64,000 bases of DNA from Plantago ovata. Lineage: Eukaryota > Streptophyta > Magnoliopsida > Lamiales > Plantaginaceae. The DNA lies in NCBI GenBank assembly GCA_028274465.1, contig CM051457.1, forward strand, positions 103,725,982-103,789,981, in the 5' to 3' direction. The notes beneath the pieces are model-generated. The model searched no databases. It saw only the letters and a list, made by a program, of their open reading frames with translations, and was not told where the DNA came from. A program made the translations under genes and the position numbers. Shown piece by piece: positions 45,798 to 57,376 of this stretch (positions within the stretch are counted from its first letter, which is position 1; every line of letters starts with the position of its first letter).

Positions 45798-48700
45798 ATG
45801 ATGAAGTTGGGTTTGTTAACCACTACTTGCAGCAACAATTTCAGCAGACAAATCCCAGTTTCCAGTTTCAAGCATCTTCCCTCCAAAATTCATGGTAAGT
45901 CCCACAAAATCCAATCATTAACTAACTAAATTGATGATGCCAATCTTGATTTCTTGTTGGGTTTTTGATATTTTCTTTCTGTTTGTGTCAAGGTAATCAT
46001 GATGATAAGGAGCAAGAAAGAGTCCTCCTCAAGATTGACCCTGTTTATGGTGGCAACTCCCTTTCCAAGACTTGTGTATTAATGACTTCTGCTGTTGCTG
46101 GTATGTATATATATGCAAGATTTGCATGCTGCTTGTTTGTTAATGTTTGAATTTGTTGTTTGGATATGTTGAAATGGTGTCTAGCTTGGGAAGTAGTATT
46201 TGATTTGTTGCAATTTTATGATGTGCAGCTGCTGCTTTGGTTGCAACACCAATGGCAAATGCTGTAACCATGGATCATCTGCCGGTGAGAAATTAAACCA
46301 ATCTTTTTCTGTTTTATTGTTCATTATATAGAAATACAAAGTAGTGACTATGTTCGTATCGAAATGTTTGGTGTTAAAGATGATGAAGTTTATTAGTACT
46401 ATCATTTTTTACTTGGTGAAGATTTGTGTTCCCTTCACCCTTCGATTCCTGACATGGGTATGGCAATAGGACACTTCATTTTAGTACTTACAAAAAGTGT
46501 TTAGTACTCCCTCCATCTCCACACAAGCTCAGCTTCCGATTTCATATGTTGACTTTTTAATGCACCGTTTTAACCTCATATTAACCATAAATTGTACCGA
46601 AAAAATAATTCGCCAAGTTATGTTATAAAAATATAATGGGTATTAAAAAGTCAGCTTATTAAATGGGAAACTTGTGTGGAGATGGATGGAGTATCAACTT
46701 TTACATTGCCCGATAAGGCTCTCTCCTTAACTCACTCGGTGCACAAGTACTCCATATTAACTATTTTGTGGGAGTAGTTTCTATTGATTTATTTTTGGAT
46801 TGCATTTTTCTGTATGGATCACCTAAGAGATTTTAGTTTCTATTTAGATGTTTCCCACTAGTGGAAATGTTCTACGAAACCTCCTTAAACCTATCATCGT
46901 CATTTCTTAGTCATGTGAATCTGTAATTTCAAGTACTATATACAATTTCTTGTTCCTCTATTAATCGAACTCAGTTATACATAGTTGTTACCTGGATTTC
47001 TATTTTCATTTTCTGAGAGGAACTGCTATTTAATGTATTATGGTCTGCGAGCCTCTGTTTTAGCATTGTAAATATGTGTAAGCTAATCGTATGAATTAGG
47101 ACTGGCTGTGATGAAGATCAAGTTCGTATTTATAAAGATAAATATTGACGTATTTATGTAAAGTTTCTTTCCTGAAAACTGTTAAGTTAGCCCAAAAACT
47201 ACTTCCATCATAAGTCATATTCTACAAAACTTATCCCAACAATGCACTATGAGCGAAGACATTATTCAAATTTCAAGCATAACTTTGTGATACTGTAATA
47301 TGATCATAGAATATAATAATACAGTGTATGAGCTGTTGAATTTAATTGTGACTTTTTTATATAGTAAAGGGTCTATTACCATTTTATGTAACATAACTTC
47401 TGAATTGAGAGTTCAAAAGACATAAATTTGTGGTGTTCTATAGGATTCCGGTGAGGGAGTGAAGTTAGCTTACTGTTTAATTCTATCTTTTGCCCTGCAA
47501 CCAGCTCAAATTATGCACTGATGGTTTAGTCTCTGAGCTTCAGATGTAAAAAAACCATTCTTTGGTGATTTCAAGATTTTCTTCAATTGCTTATGGGTAA
47601 CTCCTTTCAATCTGGACAGTACATTTATGTTCATTACATGGAAAGATATTGTTTGAAAAACTAACCTAATAGGTTATAGTCATATGTGAATCTTTTGATC
47701 AAATATTGTTATATAAATGCTTCAAACAGTGCAACTGGTAACACATGTATTACCATTTTGATTAGGAAACATGCAGTTCTTTATACACACTCGCTGATGG
47801 GAGCAGTGGAGATTGGCTTGCTGGTATCCTATTTTCTTCGAGTCAAGAAGCCAATGTAGCTGTGCAGGACCAGTTGTCAGCTCTTAGTTTTACTAGGTAT
47901 TCATCCTTTCAAATACATACGATGTCTTTTTTTGGATATATAGCTGCTACTCTATGATTGTCACACTGGGTAATTTTATGTATGTACGTATATGGCAGTT
48001 TGGCAGTCATATTTGGTGCTGGACTTGTCACAAGCCTTTCACCATGTACATTGAGTGTTTTGCCACTTACTCTTGGTTATATTGGTAAGAATTCTGTGCC
48101 AATCAACATTCTTTGTTATTCTGTTATAGTTTATCACGCTGTCTCATGCTTTCTAGGTTTTGCACTGCAGGGGCGTTTGGCTCTGGAAAAAGTAAAGCAG
48201 AGGTATACATACTCCATGAGCCTTTAAATATTAGGATTCTTGTTGGGACTATCGCTCAAAACATTGGGTTTCTAGCAGCAACACCAGTGATATAATCGTT
48301 GGGGACAGTGACCATAATCTTAGCTGAATAATAATTTTAAAAAAAAACAAAATCATGTATCACTGTTAACATCTTATGCTAGGTCATTGAGATGAAAGCG
48401 TGCGTACTGTTATGATATGTGTTTAATGCACTCAACTGATGCATGTCAGTTCATATGGAGTGCCGATTTTTTCCAGTTTACAATTAATAATTCTTTCCTG
48501 GGTTTCTACAGGTCATTGGGAATTCAATTGCTTTTGCAATGGGACTGGCAAGTTCACTAGCACTACTCGGTATTGCAGCCTCATTTGCTGGAAAGGCATA
48601 CGGTCAGGTTGGGCAGGGACTACCCGTGGCTGCTTCATTTCTAGCTGTTGTCATGGGTTTGAATCTCTTGCAGGTAATGGATGTATTTGGTGCCGCTGCT

Positions 48701-50103
48701 ATTTGATGATGCACAATGGTGAAAATAGTGAAGCCATTCTTTTTATTTTCTTCCTCAATCAATTAATTTTTATTTTTTAAATAATTCATGTACCTTTATT
48801 GTCAGTATCCTAGTAGCACCATTTAGAAATTGTAGCGGCTGATAAATTATCAGAATGTCATAATATTACTGCTTCAGTCGTTCATAGTACAATTACCATA
48901 AATTGGCCACCTATGACACAGATTCACATCGTAACACGATGATCGAACTGATTGCACATATAGGATTAAATTTGAATCCATAAGAAGAATTATAAACCAC
49001 GGCCAAACATATCATCTGTAATAACTTTTCAAGGTTACAGGGTGTAGACAGTGTCCTATAATTATACTTTTCAAGGTCTGCATGTCCGTTTTCTTCTATC
49101 TTAATCTTCCTCTTTTCCTGTTGGTGGGTGATGCAGGTAATTGAATTACAGCTTCCCTCATTTTTCGACAACTTTGATCCTCGTGCTGCTGCTGCTAATT
49201 TTCCATCAAGTAAATAGTACTTGCCTTGGTTCTCAGTCAGTTGCTCGAAAGACTAGTTTTATATAGCAGCTAGCCTTTATCGACTTGAAGATAGCCCTAA
49301 CTTATTGTTTTTGTGATTTATCAGGTGTCCAAGCATACTTGGCAGGGCTTACATTTGCATTAGCTGCATCGCCTTGCAGTACTCCTGTTCTTGCTACTTT
49401 ACTTGGATATGTTGCTTCAACAAAGGTACTTGTCTGACCTTCTTTTGGCATTTTACAACTTCTTCGCAATTTTTTATTCAGAAAAAAAAAATTGGAAAAA
49501 ATCCAAAGACGGTAAATATGAACGTTTACTTTGACCACATGTTATGCGGTAAACTCATCTAATATCATAGTGTCTTATTGTACACTACAGGACCCATTGA
49601 TAGGGGGTGGCCTGTTATTGACGTACACTACTGGCTATGTCGCTCCTCTTCTTCTAGCTGCTTCCTTTGCTGGAGCACTGCAGGTACAGAGTTGATTCCG
49701 TATTTCATTTCATTTGTATGAATGCATGAACCCCACCCAGGTCCGTCATTTCAATCTCCACGACCTGTTCTGACTATTCGATATTCAATAATGGATATTT
49801 GCAGAGTCTTCTTTCATTCCGCAAGTATTCAGCATGGGTCAATCCAATGAGGTACTTACTGATAAGTCCTTGAAACTTCAAATCTTGCCTTCTATACGAG
49901 CAATATGACAAACAGTAGCATCATTTCCTTCGCTCCTATTCACACACACACACTGATCACCTGCCTGCCTTGTGCAAATTACTCGATATATATATGTTTC
50001 CTCAAATGGATGAATATGGTTTTGTTTCAGTGGTGCACTCCTCCTGGGTGGGGGCGTATATACTATGTTGGACAGGCTATTTCCTGCTACAATGGCAATG
50101 TAA
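45798..50103 (+). CDS. CCDA: Chloroplast cytochrome c biogenesis protein CcdA
   Basis: Twelve exons with GT-AG borders: 45798-45894, 45993-46100, 46229-46284, 47766-47896, 47999-48084, 48171-48202, 48512-48673, 49137-49209, 49325-49425, 49591-49683, 49805-49851, 50031-50103. They join to 352 residues, the usual plant length. The first ~95 residues are a poorly conserved transit region ending in ATPMANA. The membrane core holds the two conserved cysteine motifs [18 protein letters not shown] and [18 protein letters not shown], plus [50 protein letters not shown] and [19 protein letters not shown]. CcdA carries reducing power across the thylakoid membrane for haem attachment to cytochromes f and c6. 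MM at the start leaves two possible ATG codons (45798, 45801). Confidence 0.96.
46507..46691. mobile_element. Stowaway MITE in CCDA intron 3
   Basis: 185 bp with CTCCCTCCATCTCCACACAA at the left and the complement of CTCCATCCATCTCCACACAA at the right, flanked by TA. One mismatch in 20 end bases, so a recent insertion. It does not touch splice sites. Confidence 0.93.
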
Positions 50104-52052
50104 ACAAACACCAAACACGCAGAAATCATCTGATCTCGATCAATGCTTCTGCTAGAAAGAAAGCGACTTAACGAATTCTGGGGTGCTGCTGTGTATCATG
50201 AACAGGTGGTGTGGTGTGCAAAGCAGAAAATTAAGGTTACAGATGACTGAATGTAGAAACAGAGTAGAAAGAAAAGTTGAAAGCAGAACCAACAAGTTGT
50301 GTAACTTCATTAGAATTGGAGTAATTATTTGTCGAATTATCTACTGTTCTGGTACTAATAGAATTTATATCCATATGAGTATGTCTATATGGAGACATCA
50401 ATTGGGAACATTACAAGTTGCAAAATGTTTGGAGTTATTTTGATGATGTTGTCTTCCCATAACTACATTGATCACTTATTTTGGACTCATTTTGATTCAG
50501 TGGCCTTTATTTTCTAGTTGTGTTTGTTCTAATTAAACCGTGATGGATGTTTATTTATGTTTGTCCTAGTTAGACTGTGATGGATATGGATGTTTATTTA
50601 TGTTTGTCTTAGTTCTGTGATGGATGTAATGTAATGTGAATGTTGTTTATGTCATCTTTATATTTTTTAATTAGGGCAGGCCAGAAACTTAGCAAACCAG
50701 TTTGATTGGGTCAAATCAGAAATCTAGCAATCGAGTTTGATTGGAGTTAGGCCGGAGACTGCCCTATTCAGGCCGGAAAAATAAAAATAGAAAAAGGAAT
50801 ATATCGGTTGGAACCCTACTGGGTCGGGTTTCTGCTCAGGTCGGGTTAGAAACCTGGGCGGGTGGGGTGGGGCAGGCTGTGGGTTCTGCCGGGTTAAGGT
50901 TTTAGTCCGGGTTGGGTTCATGTCAATTTAGCGGGTTAGATTTGGATCTTATAATTTCGTGTAAGATATGGGTTCATATTTTAATCTAATCCGTACACAT
51001 AATTTTTATTATTGAAAACAGAATCTTAATTGGGTTGGGGTTGAACCCAACCCATTTAAAAGCCTAGTACAACCAATTTTACATCCGAACGATTAATTGA
51101 AGTTTAGAATAGAATATATACAACTTACAATAAATTTTAGCAGCAGGACACATAATAAAACTGATCTAGGTTGAATTTATTGTCGAAATTAATTGTTTGT
51201 GAATAAATTCCAATTTCTAAATTATATGATCAAACTAGGCAAAGTTCATCAAAAGCCTAAATCAAATCTTCATATTAAATTTATTTTGAATTCTTCTACG
51301 ACAACAGTTCTAGTCATGGATAGCTCGAAATGGATATCAAAATCACTCTCAACCCGACCTCAATCATAATTTCTGAAAAATAGAACAGTGAAAAAGAATT
51401 AAGGGTTTAAATTATATCCAGAACAAATTGTTCAAGTCCTTTTTGAATTTTTGAATTTTCGAAATTAATTGCTTCGCCCAATAGCATATTGCTCCACGTG
51501 GAAAGCCCAAAAATTGTTGAAACATTTGAACTTGAAACGACACCTATCTGTGTACTAAATGAAAACATAATTGAAATTGAAACAGTGTCGGTTGCATCTA
51601 CAAATCCCCAAATCACAAAACCTAATTTCAAGAAGATACATAATTTGAGTATCTGCAAAGCCCCAAATCAGCCTAATTGGAAGCAAAACGGTGTCGTTCA
51701 TTTTATTAGATTATACCCGATCCAGGCGGGAAATTGTACCGTTGAAGATCTTCTTGCGCGTGAAAATCAATTATCAAATTTTCCTTAATTAGAACTAAAT
51801 CTGAAGAAAATCGAAGTTATATATTTTGTTTGTTAATTGTTACCAAATATAAATTGATGAATCCTAATACAAATCGAATTCACACAAACACACTTGCTTG
51901 ATTATCAATCAACTAATTTCACTATAAGAAGTACTCAAACTACTTCTTCTTCTTCTTCTCATCGTCATTTACCACAAATAATTCAATTAGTTTCAGACTG
52001 CTCTGCTGTTTCTGTTTCTGTTTCTGTTCGAGTTCTCCAACCAAGAAGAAGA
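50104..52052. other. CCDA 3' UTR and intergenic
   Basis: Likely 3' UTR to about 50450, then AT-rich DNA with short repeats of GGATGTTTATTTATGTTTGT (50540-50620) and a G/GGTT-rich patch (50740-50930). No supported gene. TCTTCTTCT and TTTCTG repeats just before 52053 fit a plant 5' leader. Confidence 0.5.
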
Positions 52053-53003
52053 ATGAGGCCTCTTACTTTGAACGATATTGAAGGGATTCAAAAACCAGCC
52101 AATGCCAACAAGTTCGATTGGTTTGTTGCTGCTTTCTTGCATGCTTCTGAATTGCAAGAGGAAGAAGAGCTTCCTCATCGTCATCATCATCGAAACAACA
52201 AACGAAACCACCTTGCTCTGTCCAACAACAAGACTCCAACGCCTGCTATCAAGAAAAGAAAGATGTCTCACTCCCAGTCTTTCATCATTCATCAGGAACA
52301 CAACAACCCAAACCCACCGTTAAAATCGATTGTCCCTCATATCAAGAAAAGAAATATTTCTGACTCTCAAGGTTTGATCACACAAGAAGCGGACAAGGAA
52401 GAGAAGAAGGTAATTGTCAATGATCCGACCAAACCAAGACTGAAATTAGTCATCAAGTTCAGTAAGAAGATCTCTCCTCCTCCTGTTGTTCTACTGCCCG
52501 AAACCAACATCCCTCCTTCGTCTGCACCAGAAGAGTTCATCTCTCCTACTGTTGTACTGCCGGAAACGAACATCTCTCCATCAGCATCACACGATGAGTT
52601 CTTGAACCGCATCATGCAATTATCAGGGGGTGTCATCACATCCTGGAAACAGATGGATAAGGTGATACAGAAGAGACTCACAAAAACCGATCTGACCACT
52701 GGGCACAACCGTCTATTGATACCCAGCAAAAAGATTCAATGCCGCCGGGAGTGGCTGAATGTCGAAGAGGAGCATAATCTTCAACTTCGTAGAACTATGG
52801 CAGTCAACATTCTTGAGCCGAATTTGGAACAAAACAGTGTAAACTTGTCAATGTGGATGATGTCCAACAACAAGTATTACGCTCTAATCACCACGTGGAA
52901 TGAGATTGTAAAGAACAATAGACTCAAGATCGACACAGCTGTGGAGGTATGGGCATTCAGGGTTGAGGATGTGTTGTGGTTTGCCCTTATCAAGTTGCCT
53001 TAA
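52053..53003 (+). CDS. B3 domain-containing protein, DUF313 family
   Basis: 316 residues in one exon from MRPLTLNDIEGIQKPANANK. An in-frame ATG at 51894 exists, but the extra 53 residues are Ser/Thr and VSV repeats that look like translated leader. The N-terminal region is low-complexity with a His tract and two KKRK-type basic patches, which could act as nuclear signals. The middle contains PRLKLVIKFSKK and repeated VVLLPETNIPPS units. The last ~110 residues are the DUF313 B3 region: VIQKRLTKTDLTTGHNRLLI, LEPNLEQNSVNLSMWMMSNN, YYALITTWNEIVKNNRLK and EVWAFRVEDVLWFALIKLP. The family is nuclear and presumed DNA-binding; targets are unknown. A tandem copy lies downstream. Confidence 0.85.
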   Translation: MRPLTLNDIEGIQKPANANKFDWFVAAFLHASELQEEEELPHRHHHRNNKRNHLALSNNKTPTPAIKKRKMSHSQSFIIHQEHNNPNPPLKSIVPHIKKRNISDSQGLITQEADKEEKKVIVNDPTKPRLKLVIKFSKKISPPPVVLLPETNIPPSSAPEEFISPTVVLPETNISPSASHDEFLNRIMQLSGGVITSWKQMDKVIQKRLTKTDLTTGHNRLLIPSKKIQCRREWLNVEEEHNLQLRRTMAVNILEPNLEQNSVNLSMWMMSNNKYYALITTWNEIVKNNRLKIDTAVEVWAFRVEDVLWFALIKLP

Positions 53004-54140
53004 ATCGACGACAACCTGATTATTTCAAAGGCTGATTAAGGAATTGTTTAGTTGAAGCACAAGAAATTTTGGCTTCTTTTTTCTCTGTATCTGTAGAAGC
53101 TTGTTTATTGGTTGATGTATAATCATCAGGTTCTGTTATTACTTATTACACTTTTTGTTTATGGACACTTATTACTAATGACTTTGTTCTCAGATTCTCG
53201 AATTTTTCCTATTTTTTGGTTTACTTGTGCTGTTGTCGTCTTGAACTCTCTCATGCTAGATGTTATGTTATAAATATTACTAAACTGCATTTAAAACAGA
53301 ACAAGAACTAGGTAAACTACTGGTACTGCGAAACATCAGAATATACTAGTTTGTATGTGTCTGTCTATTTACGTACGTATGCTTAAGCTAAAGGTAGTTT
53401 CCTGCAAACTGGTAATTCATCTAGAATTCTAGATGCATATTACCATTAAGGAGAATTGCTGCTGCGTTGAAGTTTCAAAACAAAATTGTGTGTACTGAGA
53501 TTTCATAACAAGAGTAGTTCTAAATGCATGTGAGCTTTGTTGCACTGCCATTTTTCCATCTCTAATAAAAGTGCTTTTGATTTGGCATTTGTATTGGTTG
53601 ATGTATAACCAACCATCTGGTTCTGCTATTTTACACATTTGTTTATGGAAACTTATTAATGACTTTGTTCTCAGATTCTCAAATTTTGCATATTATCTGA
53701 CTTGACGATTTGAATCATTTAATGTTGTTGTTCTCTTTAACTCTCTCATATGGCTGCTGTTAATAGGTATAATGTTTCTATTATGCTTTTGGCAATGTAT
53801 GAGGAAGAAGAAATGGCAGAATCTTATAGAAACACTATTTGATTGATGAAATGAAACCATGACTTTTAGATAAGATGTCCTGAACGAAGATCCTATCTGA
53901 CTGGCATGGATTCTCGAGTTCTATAAAGTTCTCCCCTGCGACCTCAGATCCGAGAACATCCAACAGAAGACTATTTAGTAGAAATAGGCTATTGAACAGA
54001 TGAAAGTATTAAAAGCGTTAGTCTCAAGTCGCAGCGAATGATGATGAAAAGTGAAAATTGTAGCACACTCCTGACAAAACTTGTGTCCCATGCATGTCTT
54101 AAAATTGATGTTTTCCAAGAATTCTACTGTAATGCTGTTG
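53004..54140 (+). repeat. 3' part of the first DUF313 duplication unit
   Basis: Non-coding sequence matching 62606-63315 in order: GAAATTTTGGCTTCTTTTTT, TGACTTTGTTCTCAGATTCT, CCTATCTGACTGRCATGGAT, CTCAGATCCGAGAACATC and AAGTCGCAGCGAATGATGA. The stretch at 53585-53700 repeats part of 53110-53210, so this unit has an internal duplication. Confidence 0.75.
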
Positions 54141-54159
54141 AACTTCTGTAAACGCTTTC

Positions 54160-54568
54160 ACTCTCCTGTTGAGCTACCACTGCTAATACTTCCTGGAGAT
54201 GGGCTCCTAGCTAGTCTAGCGCAAATTGGTACCTAGCTTGATCTCATGCAAGAAGGGTTGGGGTTAGGATTGACTTGTCTAGTAACTTTGGTGCTAGTTA
54301 TTTTACTCCCTTGCTTAGTTATTTTGCAAACTCGTCACCTTCTAAATCTTGGATCCTCGCTACTAGTGGGGAGACATACTAGATGATGCGGGACATGCTA
54401 GATGATGCGGGTGCTCAAGTAAAATTCCGACCACAACTATTATTGGGTAATAATCAATTATATTGTTATTCTTTATATAGCTTGTGTAAGTCTTGTACAC
54501 AGCCTTTTTCCCAGTAAATGTTGTCTAATCAATGAAATTTTGCTCTTAAAAAAAAAGAAAAAAAAAGG
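54160..54568 (+). mobile_element. LINE-like 3' end with poly-A tail, second copy
   Basis: Ends AATCAATGAAATTTTGCTCTT then an A-rich tail to 54568. Related to 44205-44574. No coding remnant. A SINE remains possible. Confidence 0.42.
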
Positions 54569-55373
54569 TTATGGACCTGTAACAAGTATGATCGATATTT
54601 TGGGTTAGCAAGTTTGGTCTCTTCTGTAAGGCTAAAAGTTTGATTATTCCATGGCATTTAGATAGAATTAGCATATATGGCCTTTGTGAATATAGAGGTG
54701 TTCTTAACTTCCTATAAACCCACGTCCACATGATTTGTATTTTTTGCCTTGTCATCAAGTATATAATATTTAACAAAAAATCTTAAATTACTAGTAGTAA
54801 TTAATTATTTATTAACCTAATTAATTTTAATCAATTATAATTAATTAATCAAATGTTGAGATAACAGTGTACTTGAGAATATGTAACAAACATAGCAGAG
54901 CAGGTGGAACAAATTAACAATTCTGGTAAAATGGCATGTGAATGTGATCTGATATATATGATCTTCCGAGATCTTTTATGAAGTCATGCTAGTTTGAATG
55001 TTGACTGGATTCCACCTTTAAATATGTAAACAATCTCTTTGCCTATTCCTATTTTTTCACTACCTAAATTTACTTTTTTCTACTCTGCTCTTTCGTTTCA
55101 TTTTCTTTCTTTCATTCTACTTCTTGATGATCATATTATGGACTGGAGAGTAACAACAGAGTTGCATGCATCTTTTGGATTTTATGATACTTCACTTGTT
55201 TGTGGAATAGGAGGTAAATTAATTGAGCTAATGAATTTCAATTTACGTCGATGTGCATATATACTTCTTTTTTCATTTCATACTTCATACTTAATTCTAT
55301 AGTTTGCCTATGTACAAGAGTTTTTTTCTGTTTTTTTACTTTAATTTGCTTTCTTATTATATGGCAGGATTCG
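54569..55373. other. Intergenic, AT-rich
   Basis: No supported gene. A short frame near 55039-55302 is hydrophobic without domain evidence. Confidence 0.4.
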
Positions 55374-55765
55374 GCAAAAACAAACATCCCTCTTTCATCT
55401 TCACAGCTCACAGGAATGTGGAGTTACGGACGTTCCAGAATCAAGAGGTATTGTGGTTTGCTCTTATCAAGTTGGCTTAAATAGAAAGTATGATTATCTA
55501 TAAGGCTGGTTAATTGCTTAGATTATGTAATTAAAGAGTTGTTTAGTTGAAGCACAAGAAATTTTGGCTTCTTGTTTTCAGTATATATGTGTAGAAACTT
55601 ATTTATTCGTTGATAATGTGTAATCAATCATCAGGTTCTGCTATTACACTTTTTGTTTTTGGAAACTTATTTATTCTACTGTAATGCTGTTAAGATGAAA
55701 GTATAAAGGCGTTAGTCTGAAGTCTGCAGCGGATGATGAAAGCTAGCTGATTACCGCAGACTGTT
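55374..55765 (+). pseudogene. Remnant of a third DUF313 copy (last codons and 3' UTR)
   Basis: GGTATTGTGGTTTGCTCTTA followed by TCAAGTTGGCTTAA corresponds to the last codons of the 52053-53003 gene (WFALIKLP). After it come the shared 3' UTR pieces GTTTAGTTGAAGCACAAGAA and ATTTTGGCTTCTTG, then GGCGTTAGTCTGAAGTC. The rest of the coding region is missing. Confidence 0.65.
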
Positions 55766-56879
55766 GAGAAAAATTGAATATATATATATAGTGTCTATTA
55801 CTGCAGTTTTGGAACTAGTAGCAGCAAAGCAAAGTTACGTTAGTGCATTAAACTGTAATATTGTATGCTGTACTAGTTAAACAACAATGAACATACCACT
55901 AGAAAGTTGAACAAAACTTTGTCATTCATTTCCCTGTGACAGACAGGGTTTCTGCTTTTCTTGCTAAAATAAAATCCAAACATAAAAATAAACGAATACT
56001 ATAGCAAAGAAAACCCAAAGAGAATCAATCATTCTTAACATCATCAGCCTACCAGAGATATTTCATGCCTAGTACTATGAGTTCACTTATCCAAAGAGAG
56101 AGTTTCTCTATGTATGCACATGGAGATAACATTCTATGTCCAACAAGACTCCAACGCATGAACCACCGCCACCTTGCTCTGTCCAACAAGACTCCAACGC
56201 CTGCTATCAAGAAAATAAAGATTTCTCACTCCCAATCTTTCATCATTCATCAGGAACAGAACAACCCAAACCCACCGTTAAAATCGATTGGCATTGTCCC
56301 TGATATAAAGAGAAGAAAGATTTCTGACTCTCAAGGTTTGATCACACAGCAAGCCAACAAGGATGAGAAGAAGATAATTGTCAATGATCCGACCAAACCG
56401 AGACTCAAATTAGTCATCAAGTTCAGTAAGAAAATCTCTCCTCCTCCTGTTGTTCTACTGCCCGAAACCAACATCCCTCCTTCGTCTGCACAAGAACCTG
56501 TTCTGATGCCGGAAACGAACATCTCTCCATCAGCATCACACGATGAGTTCTTGAACCGCATCATGCAATTATCGGGCGGTGTCATCACATCCCGGAAACA
56601 GATGGATAAGGTGATACAGAAGAGACTCACAAAAACCGATTTGACCACTGGGCACAACCGTCTATTGATACCCAGCAAAAAGATTCAATGCCGCCGGGAC
56701 TGGCTGAATGACGAAGAGGAGCATAATCTTCAACTTCGTAGAACTATGACAGTCAACATTCTTGAGCCAAATTTGGAACAAAACAGTGTAAACTTGTCAA
56801 TGTGGATGATGTCCAACAACAAGTATTACGCTCTAATCACTACATGGAATGAGATTGTAAAGAACAATAGACTCAAGAT

Positions 56880-57376
56880 TAACAAAAAAGAAGAAATCTT
56901 TGTATTATTGCGGCGGAAATTGTTGAAGAACAGAGCCTATTACATGCTTCTCTTATATAGAAGCTCAGATGTTGCCCTAGTATCTATTTGATGCTAGAAT
57001 GTAAATGGAATATGCTCCTAACAGTACAGGCTTAGGAAACCCTCAAGCAATTTCCTCATTCACTATATTACAAGAGCGAATTTGGAGCATGAAAAGTGTG
57101 AGAAGAGGAAGAACCCTAATTGTACAGTATAGTACTAATTTGGTACTGATGATGATCCAGTGTGGTAGAAATTCGTGTTCCACAAATTTCAAACTCTCCC
57201 TCCAGAGAGCTGTGATCTGCTGTGACTAGACCGCGTGTTCCCGCGCTCCATGACGCTCCGTAATCTGCTTGATTCTCTTGGATCTCGGTTCGTCCTCTGT
57301 TCCAGTTCTTCTCTTCTTCTCTGCAATTCCGGCAACATCAATGGCTTCTGTCTCTTAATGATCATGATTTCTAATA
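56880..57376 (-). repeat. 3' LTR of the copia element
   Basis: 497 bp, TAACAAAAAAGAAG...GATTTCTAATA on the plus strand. Beside it the minus strand reads TTGAGAGGGAG, the polypurine tract (57377-57390). Confidence 0.93.

Noticed and set aside
50690-50930. GC-rich proline-coding frame on the minus strand
   Set aside because: Produced by short GGGTCGGGTT-type repeats; no homologue recognised.
51894-52052. Upstream in-frame ATG extending the DUF313 protein by 53 residues
   Set aside because: The extension is Ser/Thr and VSV repeats from TCT- and TTTCTG-type leader sequence; the ATG at 52053 starts a sensible N-terminus.
55039-55302. 87-codon plus-strand frame
   Set aside because: Hydrophobic translation of T-rich DNA, no domain, not conserved in the other DUF313 unit.
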